Source: Desulfuromonas sp.
Lineage (GTDB): Bacteria; Desulfobacterota; Desulfuromonadia; Desulfuromonadales; Trichloromonadaceae
Reading direction: 5' to 3'
Assembly: GCA_030145265.1 (NCBI GenBank)
Contig: JAQYWA010000052.1
Coordinates: 1 to 9,625 of the forward strand
Length of the DNA: 9,625 bases
Shown: positions 1-5,919 of the stretch, one piece after another
Numbering within the stretch: the stretch's first letter is position 1
Layout of the letters: each line of letters begins with the position of its first letter
Program-made: the position numbers and the translations under genes
Notes under the pieces: generated by a model
The model's database searches: none
What the model saw: only the letters and a program-made list of their open reading frames with translations
Told to the model about the DNA's origin: nothing

Positions 1-1079
1 CAGGCGTCCATACAGAGGTTGGGGCAGACTTCGCCGCAGACACTGCCGGGAAAGGGCGAGTATTTGAGAACCAGCTCAAGCGCCTCCTTGACCTTGCCCT
101 GACGCAGCAGGTTGATGCGGTCCTGGGTCGGGATGGCCGAAGGGCAGGTGACCTGACAGGGAGCGCCGTAGCGCTTATCCTGCCAGTGGGGTACCTTGAG
201 ACGGTCGTCACCGGCGTTGACCAGGCCGGCGATACGGTCATAATCGTCCTTGACCACGTCGCCGAAAATCCCGTCCTCGACCCAGGTGTTGAGCCGAAAT
301 TCCCGCATGGTCGGACGGCTGTGGACCTTGCGCTCGGCCATGGTCTTGGCGACGATCTTGCGCCACGAAGAGAAATCGGTGAGCTGTGCGAGCAGTTCTT
401 GACGCTCGATCTTTTCGAGGTAAACAGGAAAACCGGCCGAGAGGAACTCGCGGTCGGCCTCATCGAGTTCGAGCATCCAGACATCTTCGGAAAGCCCCTG
501 AACCGGACCGCGCACATAGATGGTGCCGCCAACCATGCCGGCGCAGGCACGGTCACCGAGAACCGAATCCCGATCTTCGCAACCAAGCCCGCAGACCACA
601 GCAATTCCGCCGCCGACGAATTCAAAGGAGAACGACCCGGTGCTTTTGAGAACCCAGAGTTCGGGAGCATCGTAGGCAGGGTCATGCTTCATCAGCGAAC
701 CGCTGCGGGTACCGACCCGACCGCCGACATAGATCTTGCCGCTGGCCGCGCAGTGGGCGGTGGTGTCGCCACCGTCCCCCTTGATCACCAGGGTGGCGCC
801 GGCATTCAGCCAGCCGGCATCGGCGCAGGCCGAACCTTCGACAATAATTTCAGTGCCATCGAGACCGAAGGATCCGACCCGCTGGCCGGGGTTCTTCACC
901 TTGAACTTGAGCGAAGAGCCGTCCTCGGTCCACAGCGGACCACCGATGTTGTGATGACCGGAGGAGAGGACTTCAAACTCGGTCTCACCCGCCTCAAGTG
1001 CGGCATAAATCTGCTGCAGCAGGGCCTGGGTCGAGATCCGCTTATTATTTTCATCAAAACCTTTAATCTGTGCTGCCAT
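1..1079 (-). CDS. Glutamate synthase GXGXG domain fused to a GltD-like Fe-S/flavoprotein domain (3' end outside window)
   Basis: The frame is open from the ATG at 1079 to the left edge (359 codons) and continues beyond it. I translated it by hand. Residues about 35-205 are the glycine-rich beta-helix (GXGXG) that closes the large subunit of glutamate synthase; examples are GHHNIGG at 41-47, FGLDG at 71-75, KIYVGGRVG at 115-123 and GMVGGTIYVRG at 181-191. A linker follows. From about 300 there is the start of the helical ferredoxin domain of GltD/dihydropyrimidine dehydrogenase type (C308, C312, C348, C352, C356; PFPGSVCGEVCP at 342-353). In known families that domain precedes an FAD/NAD(P)H oxidoreductase, which should lie outside the window. 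The likely role is to bring electrons from NAD(P)H to the synthase subunit encoded upstream. AGGAG lies six bases before the ATG. The gene is the third of the minus-strand operon. Fusing this domain to the small subunit, not to the FMN domain, is the unusual point. Confidence 0.9.
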   Translation of the reverse strand, partial: MAAQIKGFDENNKRISTQALLQQIYAALEAGETEFEVLSSGHHNIGGPLWTEDGSSLKFKVKNPGQRVGSFGLDGTEIIVEGSACADAGWLNAGATLVIKGDGGDTTAHCAASGKIYVGGRVGTRSGSLMKHDPAYDAPELWVLKSTGSFSFEFVGGGIAVVCGLGCEDRDSVLGDRACAGMVGGTIYVRGPVQGLSEDVWMLELDEADREFLSAGFPVYLEKIERQELLAQLTDFSSWRKIVAKTMAERKVHSRPTMREFRLNTWVEDGIFGDVVKDDYDRIAGLVNAGDDRLKVPHWQDKRYGAPCQVTCPSAIPTQDRINLLRQGKVKEALELVLKYSPFPGSVCGEVCPNLCMDA

Positions 1080-1081
1080 TT

Positions 1082-1123
1082 TTTACTCCTGTAAGGGGTA
1101 AGGGGTGAGGGGTAAGGAGTAAA
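1082..1123 (-). promoter_or_regulatory. Possible RBS-masking stem at the third glutamate synthase gene
   Basis: In mRNA sense the ribosome binding region AGGAGTAAA (1090-1082) is a perfect 9-base complement of TTTACTCCT (1123-1115) just upstream, with a 24-base loop. Pairing would bury the AGGAG. The upstream strand of this stem is also part of a longer imperfect heptad hairpin (to 1160), so the two structures exclude each other. The complementarity is seen directly; the regulatory role is inference. Confidence 0.4.
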
Positions 1124-1160
1124 GGCTTTTTCGCCTCGCTCCTCACACCTTTCGCCTCAC
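1091..1160. repeat. Heptad tandem repeats forming an imperfect inverted repeat
   Basis: The 87-bp gap between the second and third glutamate synthase genes consists almost entirely of 7-base units. On the plus strand 1091-1125 reads as five variants of GTAAGGG (GTAAGGG, GTAAGGG, GTGAGGG, GTAAGGA, GTAAAGG). Bases 1131-1160 read as variants of the complementary type CGCCTCA. The halves face each other and can fold into a long imperfect hairpin, with AGGC/GCCT at the tip around 1122-1134. It may be a neutral spacer repeat, a REP-like element or an RNA structure within the operon transcript. Confidence 0.75.
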
Positions 1161-1166
1161 GAGCAC

Positions 1167-2810
1167 TCAACACACGTACTGAATCTGCAGGCGGTCGGCG
1201 ACAGCCCGATCGGTGGACACTAGCGCATCGGCGCGCCCTATCGGCAGCGAAGAGTTGCCGATGGGAGCCATGAGCTTCTTGAGTTCAGTGTCCATGGCCA
1301 GGAAGTAGTTGACGATGTTCTGCGCAACCTTCTCCGGGTCGAGGCGGTGGACCAGCTGGGGCTCCTGGGTGGTGATCCCAACCGGACAGAGCCCGGTATT
1401 GCAGGCGTTGCAGCGTCCGTTGTCGTTGCCGACACAACCGGCCATTTGCAGAATCAGCTTGCCGGTGAAGACGCCGTTGGCACCGAGGCACATCATCTTG
1501 AAGGCGTCGGCGGCCAGATCGCCGGTCTTGCCGAGACCGCCGGCGGCCCACAAGGGAATCTGCCCCTGACGGCCTTGGGTGGTGGCGGCGAGGTAGCAGT
1601 CGCGCAGCTTGGAGACGATGGGATGGCCAGTATGGTCGAGAGAAACCTCGTGGGCCGCACCGGTGCCGCCGTCGATACCGTCGAGGAAAAAGCCACCGAC
1701 GATGTTATAGGGATCGCGCACCAGGTTGTTAAAGACCGAAACGCTGGTGGCCGAGGCGGCCACCTTGATCGCAACGGGAACCCGGAACTTGAAGGCCGCG
1801 TTAAAGGAGAGGAACATCTTCTGCACGCTTTCCTCGATCGAGTAAAGGCCCTGATGGTTCGGCGGCGAAAGCAGGTCAGCCTTCGGCACGCCGCGGATCG
1901 CCTGGATGTGCTCGGCCACCTTCTGGGCCATGAGCAAACCGCCGTCGCCCGGCTTGGCGCCCTGGCCGATCTTGATCAGGATACCGGCCGGATCCTCAAC
2001 CATGTGGGGCATTGTCTTGGCGATACGGTTCCAGCCGAAGTGACCGGAAGCGATCTGCAGGATCATATACTTGAGGTAACGGCTCTTCAGAAGCCGCACC
2101 GGAACGCCGCCCTCACCGGAGCACATGCGCACCGGCAGGCCGCATTCCTCATTGAGATAAGCGACCGCCATGGCCACCGCTTCCCACATGCGCCAGGAAA
2201 GGGCGCCGATCGACATGTCGCCGATAACAATCGGGTAGATCCAGCGCACCGGGGGTGCCTGGCCGACCGTCACGAGCTTGCCATCGTCACCGACCGCAAA
2301 GGGGAGCTTTCCCGGAGGCATGATGCGGCCGAAAGGGGCCAGCATGTCGAAGCTATGACGCTGAGCATCGAGGCTGGGGTCGGTCATCTGCGAGATTCGC
2401 CCGACCCGCAGCTTGTCAAGGGTGCGCGAACCGGCTTCGAGATTTTTACGGCCGCCGCGCTTGATCGAATCACCGCCGAGGCAACGGGTCAGCACCGGGT
2501 GACGGGTGTCGATATTGCGCACCGGGCCGATGGCGTCGTTGGGGCAGACCTTTTCGCAGATGCCGCAACCGCGACAGTAGTTTTTAATCGAGTGGGCCTG
2601 GTGAATGACCGGAACGGCGGAAAAGCGCTGTTTCGGCTCGGGAAAATCACCTTCGGAAAAGACCATCCGACGCCGCTCGACCTTGGCCTCGATGGCGCGA
2701 AAGGAACAGGCCGCGACACAGGAGCCGCACAGGGTGCAGCGGCTGGCATCGTAACGGATCTTCCAGGGGAGGTCGTTGGGAGTAACGTCCTGGACTCTCA
2801 TTGTTTCCAT
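1167..2810 (-). CDS. gltB: Glutamate synthase, FMN-binding synthase subunit with two N-terminal [4Fe-4S] motifs
   Basis: This 547-residue protein is the catalytic synthase subunit, which forms glutamate from 2-oxoglutarate and ammonia on FMN. Residues 20-95 hold two ferredoxin motifs (C25, C28, C31, C35 and C79, C82, C85, C89-P). The TIM-barrel synthase domain spans about 150-500. It shows KIGQGAKPGDGG (280-291), the GIDGGTGAA stretch (378-386) and, near the end, a cysteine-rich segment (C459, C467, C470, C475, then PVGITTQ) matching the [3Fe-4S] loop of glutamate synthases. It lacks the amidotransferase and GXGXG domains, which are encoded by the flanking genes, so this is the split archaeal-type form. 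The start at 2810 is preferred over the in-frame ATG at 2801. GGAGGT sits six bases before 2810 but fifteen before 2801, although 2801 would give a classic ATGA overlap with the upstream stop. The chosen start overlaps the upstream gene by 13 bases. Cytoplasmic. Confidence 0.95.
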   Translation of the reverse strand: METMRVQDVTPNDLPWKIRYDASRCTLCGSCVAACSFRAIEAKVERRRMVFSEGDFPEPKQRFSAVPVIHQAHSIKNYCRGCGICEKVCPNDAIGPVRNIDTRHPVLTRCLGGDSIKRGGRKNLEAGSRTLDKLRVGRISQMTDPSLDAQRHSFDMLAPFGRIMPPGKLPFAVGDDGKLVTVGQAPPVRWIYPIVIGDMSIGALSWRMWEAVAMAVAYLNEECGLPVRMCSGEGGVPVRLLKSRYLKYMILQIASGHFGWNRIAKTMPHMVEDPAGILIKIGQGAKPGDGGLLMAQKVAEHIQAIRGVPKADLLSPPNHQGLYSIEESVQKMFLSFNAAFKFRVPVAIKVAASATSVSVFNNLVRDPYNIVGGFFLDGIDGGTGAAHEVSLDHTGHPIVSKLRDCYLAATTQGRQGQIPLWAAGGLGKTGDLAADAFKMMCLGANGVFTGKLILQMAGCVGNDNGRCNACNTGLCPVGITTQEPQLVHRLDPEKVAQNIVNYFLAMDTELKKLMAPIGNSSLPIGRADALVSTDRAVADRLQIQYVC

Positions 2811-3904
2811 CTTTGCACCTCCAGGTTGTTATCGATAACTACCGTTTCGCGCTCGTTGGGATAAATATCGGCCTCCCAATCACGGTCGGGCAGGATTTCG
2901 TTAATACCACAGACCTCCGAAGCAATCGCCACGGTGTCGGCGCTACGGCCGACAACCACGGGACGCAGCTTCTTGGCGTCACAGGTGGTAAACAGGGTGT
3001 TGTCGGGAAGCACCCCGATGATGGTGTTCGGCCCGTTGATTTCCAGGTGCGCCAGCGACTGGCGAATAGCCAGGAGCTGCTCCTTGTCTTCGCGCTTTTC
3101 GATCTGCTCGAAGGGAAGCGGCGTGATCACGTGCTTGAAATAGGAGAGGGGCCATTTCAGCTCATGATGCACGTAATGCAGACTGTAAAGGAAACACTGG
3201 GAATCGGATTCAAAACCAATATAGCCGCGGTGCAGCTTGCGCTGCTGCTCGACATTCTTCAGGTAAAAGGTATTCTCGCCGTTGGCCAGCACGGTATATC
3301 CCTGCATGAAAAAGGGATGGGCGGCATAGCGGACGATGTCGTAGTTGGTGTTCTGGCGACACTGGGCGGTGATCACTTTGGCGGTAAACTTGTCGTCCGG
3401 CTCCCAAAGCTTGAAATAGGTGCCGATATCGCGCGGATCACCGATTTCCTTGAGGGTAACCACATCAGGCCAGAACGAATAAACAAACCCCTGATCGTCC
3501 TGCTCAAGAGCCCGGCGCAGCTTCAAACGCATGTCGAGCAACAGGTCTTCCTTGGCCTTAGGCTCTTCCCTCTTGTAGTGCTTGGGATAATCATAGGTCT
3601 GGAAGACATAGTTGGGCATAGCGTTGATATCGAGACCCGGCAACGGGTTGGTTTCCGGCACCCACTGCATCACCCGCTGGAATCCGGCGGCGTGCAGCAT
3701 GTCTTCGGCGATCTTCACTCCCTCGTCGGTGCAGGCCAGCGACAGGGTCGGCAGATGTTTATAGGCTTCGAAAATACCGCCGAGGTCGTGCATGACCATA
3801 GCGAAACCCGAATTGTCATGCCCCTTCTGCTGCGACTGCATGAGCAGCAGGGCCTTGCTCGGATGAACGTAGTTAAGACTTTTTATAGCTCCAATGCGAC
3901 ACAT
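2798..3904 (-). CDS. Glutamate synthase, glutamine amidotransferase (class II GATase) subunit
   Basis: This 368-residue protein begins M-C-R-I-G. After methionine removal Cys2 would be the N-terminal nucleophile that hydrolyses glutamine to glutamate and ammonia. Other class II features are KGHDNSG (27-33), AAHPF (194-198), the oxyanion-hole type NGE at 208-210 in LANGEN, GFESDSQ (230-236) and ASEVCGI (328-334). The usual Arg before GHD is Lys27 here, a conservative change. The length fits the stand-alone amidotransferase of split glutamate synthases, not the roughly 1500-residue bacterial GltB. AGGAGGTGA lies eight bases before the ATG, a strong ribosome binding site that fixes the start. 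It is the first gene of the operon and overlaps the synthase gene by 13 bases, consistent with translational coupling and ammonia channelling between the two. A sigma-54 promoter candidate lies upstream. Confidence 0.92.
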   Translation of the reverse strand: MCRIGAIKSLNYVHPSKALLLMQSQQKGHDNSGFAMVMHDLGGIFEAYKHLPTLSLACTDEGVKIAEDMLHAAGFQRVMQWVPETNPLPGLDINAMPNYVFQTYDYPKHYKREEPKAKEDLLLDMRLKLRRALEQDDQGFVYSFWPDVVTLKEIGDPRDIGTYFKLWEPDDKFTAKVITAQCRQNTNYDIVRYAAHPFFMQGYTVLANGENTFYLKNVEQQRKLHRGYIGFESDSQCFLYSLHYVHHELKWPLSYFKHVITPLPFEQIEKREDKEQLLAIRQSLAHLEINGPNTIIGVLPDNTLFTTCDAKKLRPVVVGRSADTVAIASEVCGINEILPDRDWEADIYPNERETVVIDNNLEVQRWKQ

Positions 3905-3929
3905 AGACGGTCACCTCCTGATCGGGACA

Positions 3930-3945
3930 TTTGTGCGCTCACAAA
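3930..3945. promoter_or_regulatory. Palindrome TTTGTGCGCTCACAAA in the glutamate synthase leader
   Basis: Six-base arms TTTGTG/CACAAA flank CGCT, with 14 of 16 positions symmetric. It lies between the predicted sigma-54 start (about 3972) and the ribosome binding site, so it could be an operator or an RNA hairpin about 26 bases before the start codon. No regulator is identified. Confidence 0.35.
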
Positions 3946-3981
3946 ATCCAGCGTGCGGATTCCAAACAACCCTTAACACAA

Positions 3982-3998
3982 ATGCAATTTAAGTACCA
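3982..3998 (-). promoter_or_regulatory. Sigma-54 (-24/-12) promoter candidate for the glutamate synthase operon
   Basis: On the minus strand the sequence TGGTAC-TTAAA-TTGCAT matches the sigma-54 consensus TGGCAC-N5-TTGCW with one mismatch and the correct GG-to-GC spacing. Transcription would begin near 3972, about 67 bases before the start codon. Sigma-54 control of nitrogen assimilation genes is well established, which strengthens the call. No enhancer-binding protein site was recognised upstream. Confidence 0.55.
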
Positions 3999-4025
3999 CA
4001 TCAGGCCAGCTAACCCACTCTTTAC

Positions 4026-4055
4026 GGTATACACTTTCAAGCTGCTGATTTTCAA
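4026..4055 (-). promoter_or_regulatory. Sigma-70-like promoter candidate with a GTGTATAC box
   Basis: On the minus strand TTGAAA (4055-4050) and TATACC (4031-4026) are separated by 18 bases. The -10 lies inside the palindromic box AGTGTATACC. It could serve the glutamate synthase operon as a second, housekeeping promoter upstream of the sigma-54 site. The same octamer occurs at 5460-5467 and 7765-7772. Confidence 0.35.
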
Positions 4056-4059
4056 GGAA

Positions 4060-4296
4060 TTAGGACAAGAAAAAGGCAGACTTAAAGCATTCTAAAGCTA
4101 CGCGAACCCCAGAAAAAGCCACAAGACATGCCCCAACGCTACTCACTGAGAGTGGAGACCATACACAGAAAAGCGCGGCCAATCCCATCAACAGAGGCCA
4201 GGCCGGAGCCACAAAGCCCGCCGCCGGAGTAATCACCACCAGCCCTGCGACCACCCCGGAAGCAGCGCACAACCATACTGCATATTTTTTAGGCAA
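4060..4296 (-). pseudogene. Remnant of an Amt-type ammonium transporter
   Basis: A 78-codon reading frame has no good ATG; it opens with TTG directly after an in-frame TAG. Residues 13-29 (SGVVAGLVVITPAAGFV) closely match the conserved membrane segment of Amt/AmtB channels (consensus-like GxxAGLVAITPAxGFV), and the hydrophobic stretch that follows (to about residue 48) fits the next Amt helix. Full Amt proteins have about 400-450 residues and 11 helices, so only a small internal piece survives. After about residue 50 the similarity fades. In another minus-strand frame, bases 4138-4100 read RWGMSCGFFWGS, loosely like the Amt motif WGxHGxGG, which would fit a frameshift plus small deletion near 4140. 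Ammonium channels commonly neighbour nitrogen genes, so decay of a local amt gene is a natural reading. Alternatively it is a small membrane protein; no clear ribosome binding site supports that. Confidence 0.65.
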
Positions 4297-4314
4297 CTAA
4301 AGCTAATTCAGGGC

Positions 4315-4346
4315 GCAAAAAAGCCCCCATCCAAGGATGGGGGCTT
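4315..4346 (-). terminator. Intrinsic terminator of ilvE
   Basis: AAGCCCCCATC and GATGGGGGCTT (4321-4346) form a perfect 11-bp stem closed by a CAAG/CTTG loop. In minus-strand sense it is followed by a run of six T (4322-4317). It begins 29 bases past the ilvE stop codon and separates ilvE from the Amt remnant and the glutamate synthase operon. Confidence 0.92.
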
Positions 4347-4374
4347 CAGGTACAACAGAAACTTTATTGAGCAA

Positions 4375-5433
4375 TCAGATCATCTCGACCCAGCCGTGAG
4401 GATCGGCAATCTTGCCGTACTGGATACCGGTCAGCGTCTCGTAGAGCTTGCCGGTCAACTCGCCCATATTGCCGTCACCGATGGTCACGGTTCGATCGCG
4501 GTAGGTGAACTGCCCCACCGGAGAAACCACCGCGGCGGTGCCGGTACCGAAGGCCTCTTTCAGACGGCCGCTGGCGACGCCTTCGAGGATTTCATCCACC
4601 GACAGGGCCCGCTCCTCAACCTGCAAGCCCATCTCGCGAACCAGAGTCAGGATCGACCGGCGGGTAATGCCGTCGAGAATCGTCCCCTTCAGCGGCGAGG
4701 TTACAACTTTGCCATCATAAAGAAAGCAGATATTCATGCTGCCAACCTCTTCGATATACTTGCGCTCGACGGCGTCAAGCCAGAGCACCTGGTCGTAACC
4801 GAGCTCAGTCGCTTCCATCGAGGCCTTGAGGCTGGCCGCATAGTTGCCGCCGGTTTTGGCTTCGCCGGTCCCACCGGGAGCGGAGCGGACATATTCATCG
4901 GAAATCAGGATTTTGACCGGGCTGAAGCCGTTCTTGTAATAGGGTCCGACCGGCGAGAGAATGATATAGAAAAGGTATTTATTGGAAGGCCGCACGCCAA
5001 GATAGGGATCGACGGCAATCATGGTCGGCCGGACGTAGAGGCTGGTGCCAAAGCTGTGAGGAACCCAGTCGGCCTCGAGCCGGACCAGCTCCTTGAACGC
5101 ATCAAGAACGAAATCGACGTTAAGCTCCGGCATGCACATGCGTGCCGCACTACGATTGAAGCGCTCGAAATTGTCACGGGGGCGAAACGTGGCGAGACTG
5201 CCGTCCGGGCGACGGAAGACCTTGAGACCCTCGAAAATCTCCTGGGCATAGTGAAGCACGGAGCAGGCCGGATCAAGGCTGAAAGGGCCGTAAGGAACGA
5301 TCCGAGGCGAGTGCCAACCACGACCGGCTTCGTAGTCCATGACGAACATCCGGTCAGTGAACAGAGTGCCGAAGACAAGCTCCGATTCATCCTCGACGCG
5401 GGTCTTTTTCTCAGTAACGGGGAAAATCTCCAT
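4375..5433 (-). CDS. ilvE: Branched-chain amino acid aminotransferase
   Basis: This 352-residue, fold-type IV PLP enzyme transfers the amino group between glutamate and branched-chain 2-oxo acids, the last step of leucine, isoleucine and valine synthesis. Visible family marks are QEIFEGLKVFRRPDG (64-78), FRPRDNFERFNRSA (83-96), the PLP lysine region GGTGEAKTGGNYAASL with Lys193, EEVGSMNI (228-235) and the phosphate-binding GTGTA at 296-300. The length and N-terminal extension match the longer 'type II' branch (also found in eukaryotic BCATs), not the roughly 309-residue E. coli IlvE. GGAGGT precedes the ATG by 11 bases, a slightly long spacing, but no other start is available nearby. It is transcribed alone or with the small ORF upstream, and a strong terminator follows. 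Its glutamate requirement fits the adjacent glutamate synthase operon. Cytoplasmic. Confidence 0.96.
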   Translation of the reverse strand: MEIFPVTEKKTRVEDESELVFGTLFTDRMFVMDYEAGRGWHSPRIVPYGPFSLDPACSVLHYAQEIFEGLKVFRRPDGSLATFRPRDNFERFNRSAARMCMPELNVDFVLDAFKELVRLEADWVPHSFGTSLYVRPTMIAVDPYLGVRPSNKYLFYIILSPVGPYYKNGFSPVKILISDEYVRSAPGGTGEAKTGGNYAASLKASMEATELGYDQVLWLDAVERKYIEEVGSMNICFLYDGKVVTSPLKGTILDGITRRSILTLVREMGLQVEERALSVDEILEGVASGRLKEAFGTGTAAVVSPVGQFTYRDRTVTIGDGNMGELTGKLYETLTGIQYGKIADPHGWVEMI

Positions 5434-5458
5434 GATCCTACAATACCTCCGGTCTTAT

Positions 5459-5468
5459 TGTGTATACC
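5459..5468. promoter_or_regulatory. GTGTATAC box upstream of ilvE
   Basis: The sequence TGTGTATACC lies 26 bases before the ilvE start codon. On the minus strand it contains TATACA, which could be the ilvE -10 element; the best -35-like hexamer, TTGTGA, is 20 bases away, which is poor. It shares an octamer with boxes at 4027-4034 and 7765-7772, so a common operator is also possible. Confidence 0.35.
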
Positions 5469-5564
5469 CCTGAATGGGTTTTTTTATCACAACCGAAGGA
5501 GACGGGCAAGAAATTTAAGCTTGGCCCAGAGCCGGACAAAGAGCCATGAATCACCCACAATTAT

Positions 5565-5741
5565 TTACTCGCCCTCGACATCTTTTGAGCAATTGAGACG
5601 ATCCGTACCGAACAACAGATTTTTCATATTTTCACGCACCTCATCCTCATGAAACCGACGAACCAGGCGTTCATACTCGGCCCGCTCGGAAACATTGGTC
5701 AACCGGTAGCTCTGTTCACGAATTCTCCACAGGTCTTCCAT
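5565..5741 (-). CDS. Small hypothetical protein, 58 residues
   Basis: This short ORF begins ATG-GAA-GAC-CTG and ends in TAA. It encodes a charged, helix-prone, soluble protein (MEDLWRIREQ start, then ERAEYERLVRRFHEDEVREN at 19-38) with no signal peptide or membrane segment. I do not recognise a family. AGGGGT lies six bases before the ATG, and a promoter-like TTGACT-N16-TACCAT with an extended -10 TG lies upstream on the same strand. Both support a real gene. It precedes ilvE by 131 bases with no evident terminator between, so co-transcription is possible. No function can be proposed. Confidence 0.6.
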   Translation of the reverse strand: MEDLWRIREQSYRLTNVSERAEYERLVRRFHEDEVRENMKNLLFGTDRLNCSKDVEGE

Positions 5742-5788
5742 GGCCTACCCCTTTCCCTCTGTGAATATTGACGGATGCTCGCAAAAAG

Positions 5789-5816
5789 ATGGTATCACCA
5801 GCCAAACAGTAGTCAA
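5789..5816 (-). promoter_or_regulatory. Sigma-70-like promoter candidate for the 58-residue ORF
   Basis: On the minus strand TTGACT (5816-5811) is followed after 16 bases by TACCAT (5794-5789), with TG one base before the -10 (extended -10). It would start transcription about 40 bases before the ORF. Confidence 0.45.
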
Positions 5817-5856
5817 GGTATTTTTTACTATTTTTGGTAAAACAGGATTCTACATA

Positions 5857-5885
5857 TTGCGGCGCAGATGAAGGCATGATAAAAA
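5857..5885 (+). promoter_or_regulatory. Sigma-70-like promoter candidate for the J-domain gene
   Basis: TTGCGG (5857-5862) and TAAAAA (5880-5885) are separated by 17 bases. The predicted start lies about 28 bases before the J-domain start codon. The match is moderate and has not been tested against background. Confidence 0.4.
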
Positions 5886-5919
5886 GTGAATTCGGCCAGA
5901 ACAGAGCCCGGAGGAGACG

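Noticed and set aside
186..1094. 302-residue plus-strand frame
   Set aside because: It is antisense to the GXGXG/GltD-like gene, whose minus-strand translation shows clear family motifs. The plus product has no recognisable domain.
1347..2864. 505-residue plus-strand frame
   Set aside because: It lies antisense to the glutamate synthase FMN subunit and arises from codon bias in GC-rich DNA; no motif or ribosome binding site.
3931..3947. Likeness of the leader palindrome to the lac operator half-site (TTGTGAGCG)
   Set aside because: The shared bases are few, there is no sugar-use context and no LacI-family gene in the window, so only an unspecified palindrome is reported.
2801..3976. 391-residue plus-strand frame
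   Set aside because: It mirrors the amidotransferase gene, which has the catalytic Cys2 and a strong ribosome binding site. The plus product is unlike any family I know.
5504..5527. Imperfect inverted repeat GGGCAAG/CTTGGCCC between the small ORF and ilvE, considered as a terminator
   Set aside because: The stem has a bulge and there is no T tract on either side, so it does not support a terminator call.
4396..5652. 418-residue plus-strand frame
   Set aside because: It is antisense to ilvE and the upstream small ORF, with no domain signature.
5823..5842. Inverted repeat TTTTAC/GTAAAA between the small ORF and the J-domain gene
   Set aside because: Short A/T arms in an A/T-rich stretch are expected by chance and nothing else supports an operator.
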